This document shows, piece after piece, positions 29,554 to 40,373 of a DNA stretch of 64,000 nt. A program made the translations under genes and the position numbers. The DNA is from an uncultured beta proteobacterium (GTDB lineage: Bacteria; Pseudomonadota; Gammaproteobacteria; Burkholderiales; SG8-41), in contig CAISYC010000008.1 of the NCBI GenBank assembly GCA_903889565.1, positions 1 through 64,000 on the forward strand. The letters are read 5' to 3'. Within the stretch, counting starts at the first letter, position 1. Each line of letters starts with the position of its first letter. The notes beneath the pieces were generated by a model, which ran no database searches, was not told where the DNA came from, and saw only the letters and a list, made by a program, of their open reading frames with translations.

Positions 29554-32253
29554 TCAGGCGGCTTCGGCCAGAATCTGGCGCAGCACGTAGGGCAGAATGC
29601 CGCCGTGTTTGAGGTAATCGACTTCGATGACGGTGTCGATGCGCAGCGTCAGCGGTACTTTCTGCGTGCTGCCGTCGGCGCGTGTGACGGTCATCGTCAC
29701 ATCCTGCAGCGGCTTGACATTGCCGCCTTCAAGGCCTTCGATGGTGAAGGTTTCGCTGCCATCGATACCGAGCGTCTTGACGTCGGTGCCGGGCTTGAAC
29801 TGCAACGGCACCACGCCCATGCCGATCAAGTTGGCGCGGTGGATGCGCTCGAAGCTTTTGACAATGACGGCCTTGACGCCGAGCAACTGCACGCCTTTGG
29901 CCGCCCAGTCGCGCGACGAGCCCATGCCGTAATCGTCGCCGCCGAAAATAACGCAGGGCGTGCCGGCTTTTTGGTACAGCTCGGAGGCCTCGAATATCGT
30001 CATCTGTGCGCCGTCGGGCATGTGCTTGGTGATCGGGCCCTCGGTCCCCGGTGCGACCGCATTTTTCAGGCGCACGTTGGCGAAAGTGCCACGCACCATC
30101 AATTCGTGGTTGCAGCGGCGAACGCCGAAGTGGCCCCACTCGGACGGCGGAACGCCATAGGGCTCGAGCCATTTGCCGGCCGGCGTGCCCGGCTTGATTT
30201 TGGTTGACGGGCTGATGTGGTCGGTGGTGATCGAATCGCCGAGAATCGCCAGCGCGCGCGCGCCCTTGATGTCGCTGACCTTGCCGAGCTGGCGGGTCAC
30301 GCCTTCGAAAAACGGCGGCTCCTTGATGAAGGTCGATTTGGGATCCCACTCATAGACGGCGCCCTTGATGGTCGGGATCGCATCCCACAGTTTCTTGTTG
30401 CCCGAGAGGTCGCCGTATTCCTTGCGGAAGTGATCGGCGTTCGACGCAAACTTCATGAGTGAGGCCACTTCGGCGTCGCTCGGCCAAACGTCCTTCAGAT
30501 AAACGGGCTTGCCGTCGCTGCCGGTACCCAGCGGATCCTTGGTCAGATCGGTGCGCACGGTGCCGGCGATGCCGTAGGCCACCACCAGCGCCGGGCTGGC
30601 GAGGTAATTTGCGCGCAGATTGGCATGCACGCGCGCTTCGAAGTTGCGGTTGCCGGAGAGCACGGCGCAGGTGACGAGGTCTTTCGACACCACAGCCTCT
30701 TCGATTTTCGCGTCGAGCGGACCGGCGGCGCCCATACAGGTGGTGCAGCCGTAGGCAACCACACCGTAGCCGAGTTTTTCGAGATAGGGCAGCAGCCCGG
30801 CGTCGCGCAGGTAATCGGTGACGACCTTGGAGCCCGGTGCCAGCGAAGTCTTGACGCGTTTGTTGACGGCGAGGCCTTTCTCAACCGCGCGCTTGGCGAG
30901 CAGGCCGGCAGCGATCAGCAGCGCGGGGTTGGACGTATTGGTGCACGACGTAATCGACGAAATCAGCACGTCGCCGTGACCGACATCGAATTCAGCATGA
31001 CCGCTGGATTCGCGACGGTTTAGATCAGCGGCCGCGCGCGCATAACCGTTCTTGTCGGTTGGCGCCGAAAACAACGCGTCGAAACCACGACCCAGATCCT
31101 GCAAATTCACGCGATCCTGCGGGCGCTTCGGACCCGACAGGCTGGGCACGATGCTGCCGAGATCGAGCTCAACCACCTGCGAGTAATCGATGTCGCCGGG
31201 TTTCGGCATGCCGAACAGGCCCTGCGCCTTGTAATAAGCTTCGATCGCCTCGACCTGTGCCGGCTCTCGACCGGTGGTGCGGAAGTATTCAACCGTTTTC
31301 GCATCGACCGGAAAATAGCCCATGGTCGCGCCGTATTCCGGCGCCATGTTGGCGACCGTGCAACGATCAGCGGCAGTCAATGCTGCGGCGCCTTCGCCAT
31401 AGAACTCGACGAACTTGCCGACGACCTTGGTTTTGCGCATGAGTTCGGTGACGGTGAGTGCGAGGTCGGTGGCGGTGACGCCTTCGCGCAGCTTGCCGGT
31501 GACGTGGCAGCCGACGACGTCAGGCGTGAGGAAGGCATTCGGCTGGCCGAGCATGCCGGCCTCGGCTTCAATGCCGCCGACACCCCAGGCAACGACGCCG
31601 ATGCCGTTGACCATCGTCGTGTGCGAGTCGGTGCCGAACACGGTGTCCGGGAACCAGACGCCGTCTTTTTCCCACACGCCGCGCGACAGGTATTCCATGT
31701 TGATCTGGTGGATGATGCCGTTGCCCGGCGGCACCACGCGGACGGTCTCGAATGCGCCCTGCGCCCATTTGACGAAGCGATAACGCTCGGCGTTGCGCTT
31801 GAATTCGATTTCCTGATTGCGTTGCACGGCGTCCGGCGTGTTGTAGACGTCGATTTCGACCGAGTGATCGACCACCACATCGACCGGCACCAGCGGCTCG
31901 ATCTTGCTGGCGGCCAAGCCCTGGCGCTCGGCGGCGGCACGCATCGCCGAGAGGTCGTTCAGTGCGCCGAAGCCGATCAGGTCCTGCAGCACGATGCGCA
32001 CGACGATGAATGGAATCTCGGCGGTGCGCTTGCCGTTGGGCTGCCACGCGGCGAGGTTGCGCACGTGCTCTTCGGTGACGCGCTTGCCGTCGCAGAAACG
32101 CACCAGCGATTCGAGCACGATGCGAATGCTGACCGGCAGGCGCGAAATTTTGCCGAGGCCGGCTTTTTCCAGCGCCGCCAGTGAATAGTATTTGCCGGTC
32201 TTGCCGGCAGACGGTTTGAATTCGGCGAGCGAGTCAAAAAGGTTATGTGGCAC
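29554..32253 (-). CDS. acnA: Aconitate hydratase, AcnA family (copy 2 of tandem pair)
   Basis: 899 aa; [62 protein letters not shown]. Clearly paralogous to the adjacent copy (both begin MPHNLF...[19 protein letters not shown]). Confidence 0.93.
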   Translation of the reverse strand: MPHNLFDSLAEFKPSAGKTGKYYSLAALEKAGLGKISRLPVSIRIVLESLVRFCDGKRVTEEHVRNLAAWQPNGKRTAEIPFIVVRIVLQDLIGFGALNDLSAMRAAAERQGLAASKIEPLVPVDVVVDHSVEIDVYNTPDAVQRNQEIEFKRNAERYRFVKWAQGAFETVRVVPPGNGIIHQINMEYLSRGVWEKDGVWFPDTVFGTDSHTTMVNGIGVVAWGVGGIEAEAGMLGQPNAFLTPDVVGCHVTGKLREGVTATDLALTVTELMRKTKVVGKFVEFYGEGAAALTAADRCTVANMAPEYGATMGYFPVDAKTVEYFRTTGREPAQVEAIEAYYKAQGLFGMPKPGDIDYSQVVELDLGSIVPSLSGPKRPQDRVNLQDLGRGFDALFSAPTDKNGYARAAADLNRRESSGHAEFDVGHGDVLISSITSCTNTSNPALLIAAGLLAKRAVEKGLAVNKRVKTSLAPGSKVVTDYLRDAGLLPYLEKLGYGVVAYGCTTCMGAAGPLDAKIEEAVVSKDLVTCAVLSGNRNFEARVHANLRANYLASPALVVAYGIAGTVRTDLTKDPLGTGSDGKPVYLKDVWPSDAEVASLMKFASNADHFRKEYGDLSGNKKLWDAIPTIKGAVYEWDPKSTFIKEPPFFEGVTRQLGKVSDIKGARALAILGDSITTDHISPSTKIKPGTPAGKWLEPYGVPPSEWGHFGVRRCNHELMVRGTFANVRLKNAVAPGTEGPITKHMPDGAQMTIFEASELYQKAGTPCVIFGGDDYGMGSSRDWAAKGVQLLGVKAVIVKSFERIHRANLIGMGVVPLQFKPGTDVKTLGIDGSETFTIEGLEGGNVKPLQDVTMTVTRADGSTQKVPLTLRIDTVIEVDYLKHGGILPYVLRQILAEAA

Positions 32254-32375
32254 GTTTGCTCCTGATTAAAACGTTGTGTTGTGAACCGGTAATTTTACTT
32301 GCAGTCGCCCGATGCAGCACAGGGGCCGGTGAGCGGCTGCAAGCGCAATGCGGGATAAGCATGGGTCGGATCGGC

Positions 32376-33818
32376 TCAGACGCTGAAAAGATCGACAAAC
32401 TCGTTGACCGGCGTGTTTTCCAGCCGCCGCTGGTCGGCGCACAGGTCGAGTATGGCAGCCTGCTGTTTGCCGGCAAAGCGCCGTGCCAGGTTGGTCTTGA
32501 ATTTTGCCTCAAGCAGGGGAATGCCGTCTTTGCGGCGACGGCGGTGGCCGATCGGGTATTCGACCGCAATATCGGCAGTCTTGCTGCCGTCCTTGAAGAA
32601 TACCTGCACGGCGTTGGCGATCGAGCGCTTGGTCGGGTCGAGATAGTCGCGGCTCCATGCCTTGTTTTCGACGCACACCATTTTTGCGCGCAGCGCATCC
32701 ACCCGCGGGTCGCCCGCAACATCGTCTTCGTAGTCGGCCGCAGTGAGATTGCCTTTGAGCAATCCAATGGCGGTCATGTATTGGATGCAGTGATCGCGGT
32801 CGGCCGGATTGCCGAGCGGGCCCTGCTTGTCGATGATGCGAATCGCCGATTCGTGCGTGGTGATGACGATCTTTTTGATCTGGTTGATGCGGTTCTTCAC
32901 CCCGTCGTGCAGCCGCACCGCGCATTCGACCGCCGTCTGCGCATGAAACTCGGCGGGGAAGGAAATCTTGAACAGCACGTTTTCCATCACATAGGAACCG
33001 TACTTGCGCTGGAAGCGGAAAGGCTCGCCGTCGAACAGCACATCGTAAAAGCCCCAGGTCTTGGCGGTCAGCGCGGAGGGATAGCCCATCTCGCCCTTGA
33101 GCGCCATGAGTGCGAGGCGCACTGCGCGGCTGGTGGCGTCACCGGCCGCCCACGACTTGCGCGATCCGGTGTTGGGCGCATGACGATAGGTGCGCAGCGA
33201 CTGGCCGTCGATCCATGCGTTCGACACGGCGTTGATCACTTCGTCGCGCGTGCCGCCGAGCATGGCCGTAACCACCGCGGTGCTGGCGACTTTGACCAGC
33301 AGCACATGGTCGAGGCCGACGCGGTTAAAACTGTTTTCGAGCGCGATGACGCCCTGAATCTCGTGCGCCTTGATCATGCCGGTCAGCACGTCGCGCATGA
33401 CCAGCGGCTTTTTGCCGGCGGCAACGTTATTGCGCGAGATCCAGTCCGCCGTGGCGAGAATGCCGCCGAGGTTGTCGGAAGGGTGGCCCCATTCGGCGGC
33501 GAGCCAGGTGTCGTTGAAGTCGAGCCAGCGGATCATGCAGCCGATGTTGAAGGCGGCGGTCACCGGGTCGAGCACGTAGGGCGTTCCGGGCACTTTGGCG
33601 CCGTTGGGCACGACAGTGCCAGGCACCACCGGCCCCATCAGCTTGGTGCAGGCCGGGTACGACAGCGCTTCGAAACCGCAGCCCAGCGTGTCGATCAGGC
33701 ACAGGCGCGCGGTCGCGTAGGCTTCGCTGCTCTTGATCGCGTATTTAAGCGCGTAGTCGGCGATGTCGGTGATGACCTTGTCGGGTTGCGGGCGGTTATT
33801 GGAGATGGCGGAGGACAT
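32376..33818 (-). CDS. prpD: 2-methylcitrate dehydratase PrpD (MmgE/PrpD family)
   Basis: [24 protein letters not shown]...[31 protein letters not shown]...[53 protein letters not shown]. Start corrected from 33911. Confidence 0.93.
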   Translation of the reverse strand: MSSAISNNRPQPDKVITDIADYALKYAIKSSEAYATARLCLIDTLGCGFEALSYPACTKLMGPVVPGTVVPNGAKVPGTPYVLDPVTAAFNIGCMIRWLDFNDTWLAAEWGHPSDNLGGILATADWISRNNVAAGKKPLVMRDVLTGMIKAHEIQGVIALENSFNRVGLDHVLLVKVASTAVVTAMLGGTRDEVINAVSNAWIDGQSLRTYRHAPNTGSRKSWAAGDATSRAVRLALMALKGEMGYPSALTAKTWGFYDVLFDGEPFRFQRKYGSYVMENVLFKISFPAEFHAQTAVECAVRLHDGVKNRINQIKKIVITTHESAIRIIDKQGPLGNPADRDHCIQYMTAIGLLKGNLTAADYEDDVAGDPRVDALRAKMVCVENKAWSRDYLDPTKRSIANAVQVFFKDGSKTADIAVEYPIGHRRRRKDGIPLLEAKFKTNLARRFAGKQQAAILDLCADQRRLENTPVNEFVDLFSV

Positions 33819-33841
33819 GTTTTTTCCGTTAGAAGAGGCGG

Positions 33842-34192
33842 TCAGAGTTTGAGACCGAAGGCAGCGCCGAGTTTTACCATGCCGACGTAGAGCAACGCGG
33901 TCAGCGCGCAATTGATGGCGAGCGCCAGGTAAAAGCCCGTGCCGTGGCGCAGCAGCGCAGGCAGCAGCAGAAACATCGGCAGCGACGGCAGCACCAGCCA
34001 GAAGGTGGCGTCAGCATAGTCGGCGATGCGCGGGATATCGCCGGTTTCCTCGTAAATCCACACCATGCCGAGTAGGGAGACCAGAGGCAATGAAGCAACC
34101 AGCGCCGCGAATGGCGGGCTGCGTTTGGCGATCTCGGACACCGCGGCGATGATTGCCGCGGATATGAGAACCTTGATGGCGGTAAACAGCAT
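33842..34192 (-). CDS. DUF3147-like small membrane protein
   Basis: 116 aa with four hydrophobic segments: [52 protein letters not shown]. Confidence 0.75.
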   Translation of the reverse strand: MLFTAIKVLISAAIIAAVSEIAKRSPPFAALVASLPLVSLLGMVWIYEETGDIPRIADYADATFWLVLPSLPMFLLLPALLRHGTGFYLALAINCALTALLYVGMVKLGAAFGLKL

Positions 34193-34210
34193 GTCGTGTC
34201 GGTCGGTCGA

Positions 34211-35374
34211 TCAGGCTGCGCCACGTTGCTCGAGCGGCACGAAGGCGCAGCCCTCGGGGCCGGTGTAGTTCGCAGTCGGCCGGATGATCTTGCCGTCAAT
34301 CCGCTGTTCGATGACGTGCGCCGACCAGCCGCTGGTGCGCGAAATCACGAACAACGGCGTGAACATCGCCGTCGGCACGCCCATCTTGAAATAGGATACC
34401 GCTGAAAACCAGTCGAGATTGGCGAACATTTTCTTTTCGCGCATCATCACCGCCTCGATGCGGTCGGCGATGTTGAACATCGCCATGTCGTCCGATTCCG
34501 CCGACAGGGTGCGCGCGACTTCCTTGATCACTTTGTTGCGCGGATCCGCGATCGTATAGACCGGGTGGCCGAAGCCGATCACGGTTTCTTTTCTCGCAAT
34601 GCGGGCGATGATGTCCTGCTCCGCATCGTCTGCGCTGTTGTAGCGGTTCATGACTTCGAAGGCGACTTCATTGGCGCCGCCGTGTTTCGGTCCGCGCAGC
34701 GCGCCGATGCCGCCGGTGATCGCGGAGTAGATGTCCGCGCCGGTGCCGGTGACGACGCGGCAGGCGAAGGTCGAGGCGTTGAATTCGTGTTCGGCGTAGA
34801 GATTGAGCGAGGTATGCATGGCGCGCACCCAGGAGGGACGCGGCGCCTTGCCGTGCAATACGTGCAGAAAATGACCGCCGATCGAATCGTCGTCGGTTTC
34901 AAGTTCGACGCGGCGTCCGTTATGGCTGAAGTGGTACCAATAAAGAAGCATGGAGCCGAACGAGGCCATCAGACGGTCGGCAATATCGCGCGCGCCGGGC
35001 GCGTTGTGATCGTCTTTTTCCGGCAGCACGGTGCCGAGGACCGAACAGCCGGTGCGCATGACGTCCATCGGATGTGCGCTGGCAGGCACGCATTCCAGTG
35101 CCGCTTTCACCGCCTGCGGCAGGCCGCGCAGCGATTTGAGTTTGAGCTTGTAGTTGGCGAGTTGCGCGGCGTTCGGCAATTTGCCGTGGACCAGCAGACA
35201 GGCAATCTCTTCGAATTCGCAGCTGTCCGCAATCTCGAGTATGTCGTAACCGCGGTAATGCAGATCGTTGCCGCTGCGGCCGACGCTGCACAGCGCGGTA
35301 TTGCCCGCCGGCACCCCGGACAGGGCGACCGATTTTTTCGGTTTGAAACCGCTCGCGGCATCACTCGTATTCAT
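34211..35374 (-). CDS. prpC: 2-methylcitrate synthase (citrate synthase family)
   Basis: [55 protein letters not shown]...[18 protein letters not shown]...[14 protein letters not shown]; adjacent to prpD. Confidence 0.92.
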   Translation of the reverse strand: MNTSDAASGFKPKKSVALSGVPAGNTALCSVGRSGNDLHYRGYDILEIADSCEFEEIACLLVHGKLPNAAQLANYKLKLKSLRGLPQAVKAALECVPASAHPMDVMRTGCSVLGTVLPEKDDHNAPGARDIADRLMASFGSMLLYWYHFSHNGRRVELETDDDSIGGHFLHVLHGKAPRPSWVRAMHTSLNLYAEHEFNASTFACRVVTGTGADIYSAITGGIGALRGPKHGGANEVAFEVMNRYNSADDAEQDIIARIARKETVIGFGHPVYTIADPRNKVIKEVARTLSAESDDMAMFNIADRIEAVMMREKKMFANLDWFSAVSYFKMGVPTAMFTPLFVISRTSGWSAHVIEQRIDGKIIRPTANYTGPEGCAFVPLEQRGAA

Positions 35375-35461
35375 GGCATTCCCCTCCTGCTGCGTGATGA
35401 AAGCACAAAAAAAGGGCGGCGCCGTCTCCGGTCGTCCGCCCCGTTTCGTCATGGCGCGATT

Positions 35462-36451
35462 TCAGCCCAGCAGATGCTTGATGCTGTCGCGCTCTTCCTG
35501 CAGTTCTTTCAGCGTGGCCTGTATGCGCGCCTTGCTGAATTCGCTCAACTCGATACCCTGCACGACCGTGTACTTGCCGTCCTTGCAGGTGCAGGGATAG
35601 CCGAACATGGTCCCTTCGGGGATGCCATAGCTGCCATCGGCGGGCACGCCCATGGTCACCCAGTCGCCCGCGGCGGTGCCGAAGGTCCAGGTGCGCATGT
35701 GTTCGATCGCCGCGTTGGCCGCGCTCGCGGCGGACGACAGTCCGCGCGCATCGATGATGGCGGCGCCGCGTTTCTGCACCACCGGGATGAAGGTTTTTTC
35801 CAGCCACTCCTGATCGTTGATTTGCGGCCAGACTTTCTTGCCGTCGGCCTCGACCTGGAAAATATCCGGATACTGCGTCGCCGAGTGATTGCCCCAAACG
35901 GTCAGCTTTTTGATGCTGGCGACGGGTTGGCCGATTTTCTGCGCAATCTGCGTCTGCGCGCGGTTGTGATCGAGGCGCATCATCGCGGTGAACTGCGTCG
36001 GCTTCAGCTTTGGCGCGTTTTTCATCGCGATCAGGCAGTTGGTGTTGGCAGGATTGCCGACCACCAGCACCTTGACGTCGCGGCTGGCGACTTCGGAGAG
36101 GGCTTTGCCCTGCGGTCCGAATATCTTGCCGTTGGCTTCGAGCAGGTCTTTGCGTTCCATGCCCGGACCGCGCGGACGCGCGCCGACCAGCAGCGCGTAT
36201 TCGACATCCTTGAAGGCGACCATCGGATCGCTGGTCGGCACCATGCCGGCCAGCAGCGGGAACGCGCAGTCGTCGAGTTCCATCATCACGCCGCCAAGCG
36301 CCTTCTGCGCTTTTTCGTCGGGAATCTCCAGCAGTTGCAAAATGACCGGCTGGTCTTTGCCGAGCATTTCGCCGGAGGCGATACGGAACAACAGGCTGTA
36401 GCCGATCTGACCGGCGGCGCCGGTGACGGCCACGCGAACAGGACGTTTCAT
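35462..36451 (-). CDS. mdh: Malate dehydrogenase
   Basis: [82 protein letters not shown]. Confidence 0.97.
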   Translation of the reverse strand: MKRPVRVAVTGAAGQIGYSLLFRIASGEMLGKDQPVILQLLEIPDEKAQKALGGVMMELDDCAFPLLAGMVPTSDPMVAFKDVEYALLVGARPRGPGMERKDLLEANGKIFGPQGKALSEVASRDVKVLVVGNPANTNCLIAMKNAPKLKPTQFTAMMRLDHNRAQTQIAQKIGQPVASIKKLTVWGNHSATQYPDIFQVEADGKKVWPQINDQEWLEKTFIPVVQKRGAAIIDARGLSSAASAANAAIEHMRTWTFGTAAGDWVTMGVPADGSYGIPEGTMFGYPCTCKDGKYTVVQGIELSEFSKARIQATLKELQEERDSIKHLLG

Positions 36452-36830
36452 CTCTGGGACTCCCGGGAGCAATTGGAAAAAATCAATTTAACGACGCGAA
36501 CACTGATTATCGGACGGCGGGCGCTTGCGCCGGAATGGGTGTCTCGGGGCGCGCATGCGAGCGATCAAGGACTCGGATAATAGCGAATCGGGTCGTCAGG
36601 TGTCAAAGCGGCGCGGCAAATACGCAAGCGCAAATTTGCATTGTCGATGGATGCAAGCGGGTGCGCAGTGTCTGTCGCGATTGACACTGCCGCTTTCATC
36701 GCGCGATGAATTGCGCAGGTTCTCTTTATGCGTCGCAGCAATTGCTGTTAAAATCGGCACAGCAATTCAAATTTCCCTTAAGAAGTTTGCGCATTGCCTG
36801 CCGTCCGCCGGCATCGCAGTGCAGAGAATT

Positions 36831-37223
36831 ATGATCTCTACCGGACACCACATGCACAGTCGACCGAAATTCCTCACGCTTACCCAGATCAAGATGCCGA
36901 TGCCGGCGATTATTTCGATCATGCATCGCGTCAGCGGCGCCGCGCTGTTTTTTGCGCTGCCGCTGTTGCTGTGGATTCTTCAGCAAAGCCTGTCCTCGTT
37001 CGGCGCGTTCAACGAGATGCAGGGGTTTTTCGCCAATCCGCTCGTCAAACTGATTGCGCTGGGTTTGCTGTGGGGATTTTTTCATCACTTGTGCGCCGGC
37101 ATCCGCTTTCTTGCGCTTGACCTGCACTTCGGCAGCGATCTTGAGACGGCGCGCGCAAGCAGCCGCGCCGTGCTTGCCGGCGGTATCGTGCTGACGCTGC
37201 TCGCGGGGTGGCAATTATGGTAA
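36831..37223 (+). CDS. sdhC: Succinate dehydrogenase cytochrome b556 subunit
   Basis: HSRPKFLTLTQIKMPMPAIISIMHRVSGAALFFALPLLLWIL...LLWGFFHHLCAGIRFLALDLHFG; heme-ligand region HHLCAGIR. Confidence 0.95.
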   Translation: MISTGHHMHSRPKFLTLTQIKMPMPAIISIMHRVSGAALFFALPLLLWILQQSLSSFGAFNEMQGFFANPLVKLIALGLLWGFFHHLCAGIRFLALDLHFGSDLETARASSRAVLAGGIVLTLLAGWQLW

Positions 37224-37564
37224 ATCGAATCGTCGTCGGCGCCCATTACGGATTGCGCGACTGGCTCGCCCAGCGCGTCACCGCGGTCATCATCGGGCTG
37301 TATACCTTTCTCTCCATCGGTCTGTTGCTGACCGGTCCGAAAATCGATTTTGCGACCTGGCGCCTGCTGTTCACGCCGCAGTGGATGAAGTTTGCGACGC
37401 TGCTGTTCCTGTTCAGCGTGTTCGTCCACGCGTGGATCGGCGTGCGCGACATCGTGATGGACTACATCAAGCCGACCGGTCTGCGCCTGGCGCTGTATTC
37501 GGTGTTCATTGTCGCGTTGATTGTCTATGCGGCGTGGTCGGTGCGAATTCTCTGGGGACTATAG
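37217..37564 (+). CDS. sdhD: Succinate dehydrogenase membrane anchor subunit
   Basis: MVNRIVVGAHYGLRDWLAQRVTAVIIGLYTFLSIGLLL...FSVFVHAWIGVRDIVMDYIKPTGLRL; overlaps the sdhC stop. Confidence 0.95.
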   Translation: MVNRIVVGAHYGLRDWLAQRVTAVIIGLYTFLSIGLLLTGPKIDFATWRLLFTPQWMKFATLLFLFSVFVHAWIGVRDIVMDYIKPTGLRLALYSVFIVALIVYAAWSVRILWGL

Positions 37565-39325
37565 ATGGCGATCGCCAAACGGCAGTTTGATGCAGTGGTC
37601 GTCGGCGCGGGCGGTTCCGGCCTGCGCGCGGCGCTCCAGCTTTCCGAAGCGAATCTCAAGGTGGCGGTGCTGTCGAAGGTGTTTCCGACGCGCTCGCATA
37701 CGGTGGCCGCGCAGGGCGGGGTGGCCGCCTCGCTCGGCAACGACGGCGAGGACAACTGGCACTGGCATATGTTCGATACCGTCAAGGGCTCGGACTATCT
37801 GGGCGACCAGGACGCGATCGAATTCATGTGCCGCAAGGCCAACGAAGCGGTCTACGAACTCGAACACTTCGGCATGCCGTTCGACCGCACGCCCGACGGC
37901 AAAATTTATCAGCGCCCGTTCGGCGGCCAGACCCGCAATTACGGCGAAGGCCCGGTCAAGCGCTCCTGTGCCGCCGCCGACCGCACCGGTCATGCCATGC
38001 TGCACACGCTGTATCAACGCAACGTGCGCGCGCACACCCAGTTTTTTGTTGAGTGGATGGCGCTTGATCTGATTCGCGACCAGCACGGCGATGTGCTTGG
38101 CGTGGTGGCGATGGAAATGGAAACCGGCGAAGTGATGATTCTGCAGGCCAAGGCGACACTGCTCGCCACCGGCGGCGCAGGACGCATCTATTCGGCCAGC
38201 ACCAACGCCTTCATCAATACCGGCGACGGTCTCGGCATGGCGGCGCGCGCCGGCATTCCGCTCGAAGACATGGAGTTCTGGCAGTTCCATCCGACTGGTG
38301 TTGCCGGTGCCGGCGTGCTGATCACCGAAGGCGTGCGCGGCGAGGGCGGCTTTTTGCTCAACAAAAACGGCGAGCGCTTCATGGAGCGTTACGCGCCGAC
38401 GGTGAAAGATCTCGCGTCGCGCGACGTCGTCTCGCGCGCGATGGCCACCGAAATCAAGGAAGGCCGCGGCGCCGGCAAGGACGGCGAATACATTCTGCTC
38501 AAGCTCGATCACCTCGGCGCCGAGGTCATCGACAAGCGCCTGCCCGGCATTCGCGAGATCGCGATGAAGTTCGCGAACGTCGATTGCACCAAGGATCCGA
38601 TTCCGGTGGTGCCGACCTGCCATTATCAGATGGGCGGCATTCCGACCAATTACCACGGTCAGGTCTATGTTAATGACGGCGACGGCGAAAAAGTCGTGCG
38701 CGGCCTCTACGCGGCGGGCGAATGCTCCTGCGTTTCGGTGCACGGCGCCAACCGCCTTGGCACCAATTCGCTGCTCGACCTGCTGGTATTCGGCAAATCG
38801 GCGGCGGAGCAGGTGATCCGCGACATCGGCGGCGACACGGCGCAAAAAGATCTGCCGGCCGATGCGGCCGACCGTCCGCTGGCGCGGCTGGCGCGGCTCG
38901 ACAATGCGACCGGCGGGGAAAGCGTGTCGGAAGTCGGCGCCGAAATGCGTCGCACCATGCAGCTGCATTGCGGTGTGTTTCGTTTCCCCGACAGCCTCGC
39001 TGAAGGCGAGCGCAAGATGCTGGCGGTGGCCGAGCGCGTCAAGAACACCTTCATCAAGGACAAGAGCAAGGTGTTCAACACCGCGCGCATCGAGGCGCTG
39101 GAGCTCGACAATCTGGTCGAGACCGCGTTGTCGACCATGGTCTCCGCGCACGCACGCCAGGAAAGCCGCGGCTCCCACGATCGCAGCGATTTCCCGGATC
39201 GCGATGATGCCAAATGGCTGAAACATACCTTCTGGTCGAAGGAGGGGAACAAGCTTTCCTACAAGGCGGTCAAACTGAAACCGCTGACGGTCGAAACCTT
39301 CCAGCCCAAGAAACGCGTTTACTAG
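37565..39325 (+). CDS. sdhA: Succinate dehydrogenase flavoprotein subunit
   Basis: RQFDAVVVGAGGSGLRAALQLSEANLKVAVLSKVFPTRSHTVAAQGGVAASLGN...GECSCVSVHGANRLGTNSLLDLLVFGKSAAEQ. Confidence 0.98.
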   Translation: MAIAKRQFDAVVVGAGGSGLRAALQLSEANLKVAVLSKVFPTRSHTVAAQGGVAASLGNDGEDNWHWHMFDTVKGSDYLGDQDAIEFMCRKANEAVYELEHFGMPFDRTPDGKIYQRPFGGQTRNYGEGPVKRSCAAADRTGHAMLHTLYQRNVRAHTQFFVEWMALDLIRDQHGDVLGVVAMEMETGEVMILQAKATLLATGGAGRIYSASTNAFINTGDGLGMAARAGIPLEDMEFWQFHPTGVAGAGVLITEGVRGEGGFLLNKNGERFMERYAPTVKDLASRDVVSRAMATEIKEGRGAGKDGEYILLKLDHLGAEVIDKRLPGIREIAMKFANVDCTKDPIPVVPTCHYQMGGIPTNYHGQVYVNDGDGEKVVRGLYAAGECSCVSVHGANRLGTNSLLDLLVFGKSAAEQVIRDIGGDTAQKDLPADAADRPLARLARLDNATGGESVSEVGAEMRRTMQLHCGVFRFPDSLAEGERKMLAVAERVKNTFIKDKSKVFNTARIEALELDNLVETALSTMVSAHARQESRGSHDRSDFPDRDDAKWLKHTFWSKEGNKLSYKAVKLKPLTVETFQPKKRVY

Positions 39326-39346
39326 AGAGCTTTTCAGGAAACCGCC

Positions 39347-40042
39347 ATGAGATTTTCTGTCTATCGCTACAACCCTGACGCCGACGCAGAACCGCGCATG
39401 CAGGATTACGACATCGCGCTCGAGCCGACCGACCGCATGCTGCTCGACGCGCTGGTGCGCATCAAGGAGCATGACGATTCCCTGTCGCTGCGCCGTTCCT
39501 GCCGTGAAGGCGTGTGCGGTTCGGATGCCATGAACATCAACGGCCGCAACGGCCTCGCCTGCATCACCAAGCTCGCCGATCTCAAGGAGCCGGTGGTGCT
39601 GCGCCCGCTGCCGGGCCTGCCGGTGATCCGCGACCTCATCGTCGACATGTCGCAGTTCTTCAAGCAGTATCATTCGATCAAGCCCTACCTGCAGAACGAC
39701 ACGCCGGCGCCGGAAAAGGAACGCCTGCAGTCGCCGGAAGATCGCGAAGAACTCAACGGTCTCTACGAATGCATTCTGTGCGCCTGCTGTTCGACCTCGT
39801 GCCCGTCGTTCTGGTGGAATCCGGACAAGTTCGTCGGTCCCGCGGGTCTCCTGCAGGCCTATCGTTTCATCGCCGACACGCGCGACGAAGCGACCAACGA
39901 TCGCCTCGACAATCTCGAAGACCCGTACCGGCTGTTCCGCTGCCATTCGATCATGAATTGCGTCGATGTCTGCCCCAAGGGTCTCAACCCGACCAAGGCC
40001 ATCGGCAAGATCAAGGACCTGATGGTCAAGCGCACCGTTTAG
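39347..40042 (+). CDS. sdhB: Succinate dehydrogenase iron-sulfur subunit
   Basis: RRSCREGVCGSDAMNINGRNGLACITKL; YECILCACCSTSCPSFWWNPDKFVGPAGLLQAYRF; CHSIMNCVDVCPKGLNPTKAIGKIK. Confidence 0.98.
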   Translation: MRFSVYRYNPDADAEPRMQDYDIALEPTDRMLLDALVRIKEHDDSLSLRRSCREGVCGSDAMNINGRNGLACITKLADLKEPVVLRPLPGLPVIRDLIVDMSQFFKQYHSIKPYLQNDTPAPEKERLQSPEDREELNGLYECILCACCSTSCPSFWWNPDKFVGPAGLLQAYRFIADTRDEATNDRLDNLEDPYRLFRCHSIMNCVDVCPKGLNPTKAIGKIKDLMVKRTV

Positions 40043-40058
40043 GCGCGCGGGATCTGCT

Positions 40059-40292
40059 GTGGCAAACCTCGATCACGTCCGCTGGCATTGCCGGAGGGGG
40101 CTGCTCGAACTGGACCTGATACTCGAACGATTCAACCAGCGCCATCTCGCGGCGCTGGGCGCGGCGGAACTGGAATTATTCAAGGAATTGCTGGCTTTGG
40201 ACGATAACGATTTGCTCGATCTGATCATGGAGCGAATGCCGCTTAGCGACCAACGCCTTGCACCGGTATTGTGCATGCTGCAGACGGTTTGA
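40059..40292 (+). CDS. sdhE: Succinate dehydrogenase assembly factor 2 (FAD assembly factor SdhE)
   Basis: 77 aa: VRWHCRRGLLELDLILERFNQRHLAALGAAELELFKELLALDDNDLLDLIMERM; contains the RRG motif. Confidence 0.93.
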   Translation: MANLDHVRWHCRRGLLELDLILERFNQRHLAALGAAELELFKELLALDDNDLLDLIMERMPLSDQRLAPVLCMLQTV

Positions 40293-40331
40293 CGCATGCG
40301 GGCACCGGCTTTCAGCGGCATCCGATTGACG

Positions 40332-40337
40332 TATAAT
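40332..40337 (+). promoter_or_regulatory. Putative -10 element (TATAAT) upstream of gltA
   Basis: Perfect TATAAT in the sdhE-gltA intergenic region, about 37 nt before the gltA ATG. The matching -35 (CTTTCA, 17-nt spacer) is weak. Confidence 0.4.
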
Positions 40338-40373
40338 CATTCGTTCTAAGTTCAAGAATCGACGGAGATTTCC

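Noticed and set aside
27454-30207. 917-aa plus-strand ORF antisense to both aconitases
   Set aside because: Shadow ORF of two clear acnA genes; low-complexity His/Arg/Val-rich translation with no recognisable domain, common opposite GC-rich genes.
34565-36580. 671-aa plus-strand ORF antisense to prpC and mdh
   Set aside because: Shadow ORF; prpC and mdh on the minus strand are clear.
36681-36708. TTGACA upstream of sdhC as a promoter
   Set aside because: No acceptable -10 at proper spacing; other candidates in this 380-bp divergent region are equally weak, so no specific promoter was called.
37559-39946. 795-aa minus-strand ORF antisense to sdhA/sdhB
   Set aside because: Shadow ORF opposite highly conserved sdhA.
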